From Akkermansiaceae bacterium (lineage in GTDB: Bacteria > Verrucomicrobiota > Verrucomicrobiia > Verrucomicrobiales > Akkermansiaceae), in contig JALZVA010000090.1 of the NCBI GenBank assembly GCA_023301335.1, positions 1 to 6,359 on the forward strand: a DNA stretch of 6,359 nucleotides, given 5' to 3'. Below, piece by piece: positions 5,643-6,359 of this stretch. Both the position numbers and the translations under genes were made by a program. Every line of letters starts with the position of its first letter. Position 1 is the first letter of the stretch. A model generated the notes under the pieces. It was not told where the DNA came from, ran no database searches, and saw only the letters and a program-made list of their open reading frames with translations.

Positions 5643-6359
5643 TTATAGTAAGTCCTGAACTGCTGCCTTTTCTTCTCTTAGCTCTTGGACAGAAGCTTCA
5701 ATTTTTTGCTTAGAAAAATCATTGATGGGGACTCCCTGAACGACTTCCCAGGTTTTCCCGTCTGAGGTTCTAATCGGGAGAGAAGCGATGAGCCCTTCAT
5801 CCACTCCATAGGAGCCATCAGAGCACACACACACACTCGTCCAGTCACCTGCAGGAGTTGGTGTGACAAGGCTCTTTACTGTATCAACTGCTCCATTCGC
5901 CGCCGAGGCAGCGGAAGAAGCACCACGTGCGGCAATAATCGCAGCACCACGCTGCTGCACAGTGGAGATGAATTCACCTTCCAACCAAGCAGTGTCATCA
6001 ATGACATCCGTTGCAGCTTTGCCATCGATACGCGCATTCGTAAAGTCTGGGTACTGTGTGGCAGAGTGATTCCCCCAGATGCACATGTTGGTTATTTTGC
6101 TTTGGTGCACTCCTGATTTTTCAGAGAGTTGAGACTTCGCACGGTTCTCATCCAATCGAGTCATGGCAAAGAAGCGCTCATTAGGAATGTCCTTAGCAGC
6201 ATTCATCGCAATGAGAGCATTCGTATTACATGGATTCCCCACCACCAGCACACGCACATCATCTGCCGCATTGTCATTGATCGCCTGTCCTTGACCGGTA
6301 AATATCTTACCATTGATTCCTAGTAAATCTTTTCTCTCCATGCCAGGTCCACGAGGAAC
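5643..6359 (-). CDS. mdh: Malate dehydrogenase, cytosolic/NADP-type subfamily (5' end outside window)
   Basis: Interconverts malate and oxaloacetate with a nicotinamide cofactor in the TCA cycle. The visible 238 residues are the C-terminal part; the frame is open through the right edge (V-P-R-G-P-G before Met at 6341), so that Met is internal. About 90 residues, including the Rossmann glycine motif, lie outside, judging from the usual length near 328. The segment VPRGPGMERKDLL, then VLVVGNPCNTNALI, is typical of the cytosolic-type branch. MTRLDENRAKSQL fits the PROSITE malate dehydrogenase active-site signature, with the Arg that binds substrate and the Asp that pairs with the catalytic His. 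That His is in WGNHSATQYP (codon 6066-6068). SDGSYGVDEG near the C-terminus is also a family hallmark. VCVCS in front of it is encoded by a run of GT dinucleotides. The cofactor choice (NAD or NADP) depends on residues outside the window. The YhaM-like gene follows on the same strand. Confidence 0.96.
   Translation of the reverse strand, partial: VPRGPGMERKDLLGINGKIFTGQGQAINDNAADDVRVLVVGNPCNTNALIAMNAAKDIPNERFFAMTRLDENRAKSQLSEKSGVHQSKITNMCIWGNHSATQYPDFTNARIDGKAATDVIDDTAWLEGEFISTVQQRGAAIIAARGASSAASAANGAVDTVKSLVTPTPAGDWTSVCVCSDGSYGVDEGLIASLPIRTSDGKTWEVVQGVPINDFSKQKIEASVQELREEKAAVQDLL
5824..5836. repeat. CA dinucleotide run inside mdh
   Basis: Six CA units plus a C on the plus strand (GT on the coding strand), encoding the alternating Val-Cys residues before SDGSYG. 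Such a run can slip during replication; a two-base change would shift the frame and remove the last about 60 residues of the enzyme. The residues are compatible with the family here, so it may be only codon choice. Confidence 0.7.

Noticed and set aside
5643..6341. Malate dehydrogenase gene starting at the ATG at 6341
   Set aside because: The frame stays open to the window edge with conserved family residues (VPRGPG) before that Met, and the Rossmann motif is missing, so the Met is internal and the gene is cut by the window.
1..6359. tRNA, rRNA, CRISPR array, transposon ends or attachment sites
   Set aside because: No cloverleaf, spaced direct repeats, terminal inverted repeats or mobility genes were seen; nearly all bases are occupied by conserved protein-coding genes.

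Overview
This window carries five protein-coding genes. Two of them, at the left and right edges, are cut by the window. No RNA gene, insertion sequence, integrase, CRISPR array or phage gene was recognised. The gene set looks like ordinary bacterial chromosome: envelope proteolysis, a secreted glycosidase-like protein, an RNA-processing HD protein and a TCA-cycle enzyme. The best guess for the organism is a Gram-negative member of the PVC group, most likely Verrucomicrobiota. This rests on the general flavour of the proteins (a two-PDZ RseP, a GHL10/DUF187 protein with a signal peptide, a YhaM-like HD protein and the cytosolic-type malate dehydrogenase) and on gene starts without a clear Shine-Dalgarno sequence. 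It is an inference of moderate strength, because no marker gene is present.

Left block (1-2868, minus strand): an rseP-type site-2 metalloprotease is followed by, and overlaps, a gene for a membrane-anchored HtrA/Deg serine protease with two PDZ domains. The HtrA gene runs off the left edge. Its start lies inside the last 26 (or 17) bases of rseP, so the two are almost certainly co-transcribed. In Escherichia coli the comparable proteins (DegS, then RseP) cut the same anti-sigma factor in turn, but their genes are unlinked. Here a possible site-1 protease and a site-2 protease form one unit.

Middle (2869-4421): a 119-base divergent intergenic region separates rseP from a plus-strand gene for a secreted GHL10 (DUF187, YngK-like) glycosyl-hydrolase-like protein with a C-terminal beta-sandwich-like domain. 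This intergenic region holds a strikingly symmetric interrupted palindrome just before the GHL10 start codon.

Right block (4459-6359, minus strand): a malate dehydrogenase gene (N-terminus outside the window) is followed after 59 bases by a gene for a YhaM-like OB-fold plus HD-domain 3'-5' exoribonuclease. The latter converges on the GHL10 gene, with only a 37-base gap that contains a weak inverted repeat. Nothing here is clearly a new system. The most interesting points are the overlapping HtrA-rseP pair, the altered residues around the HtrA catalytic serine, and the palindrome in the divergent promoter region.
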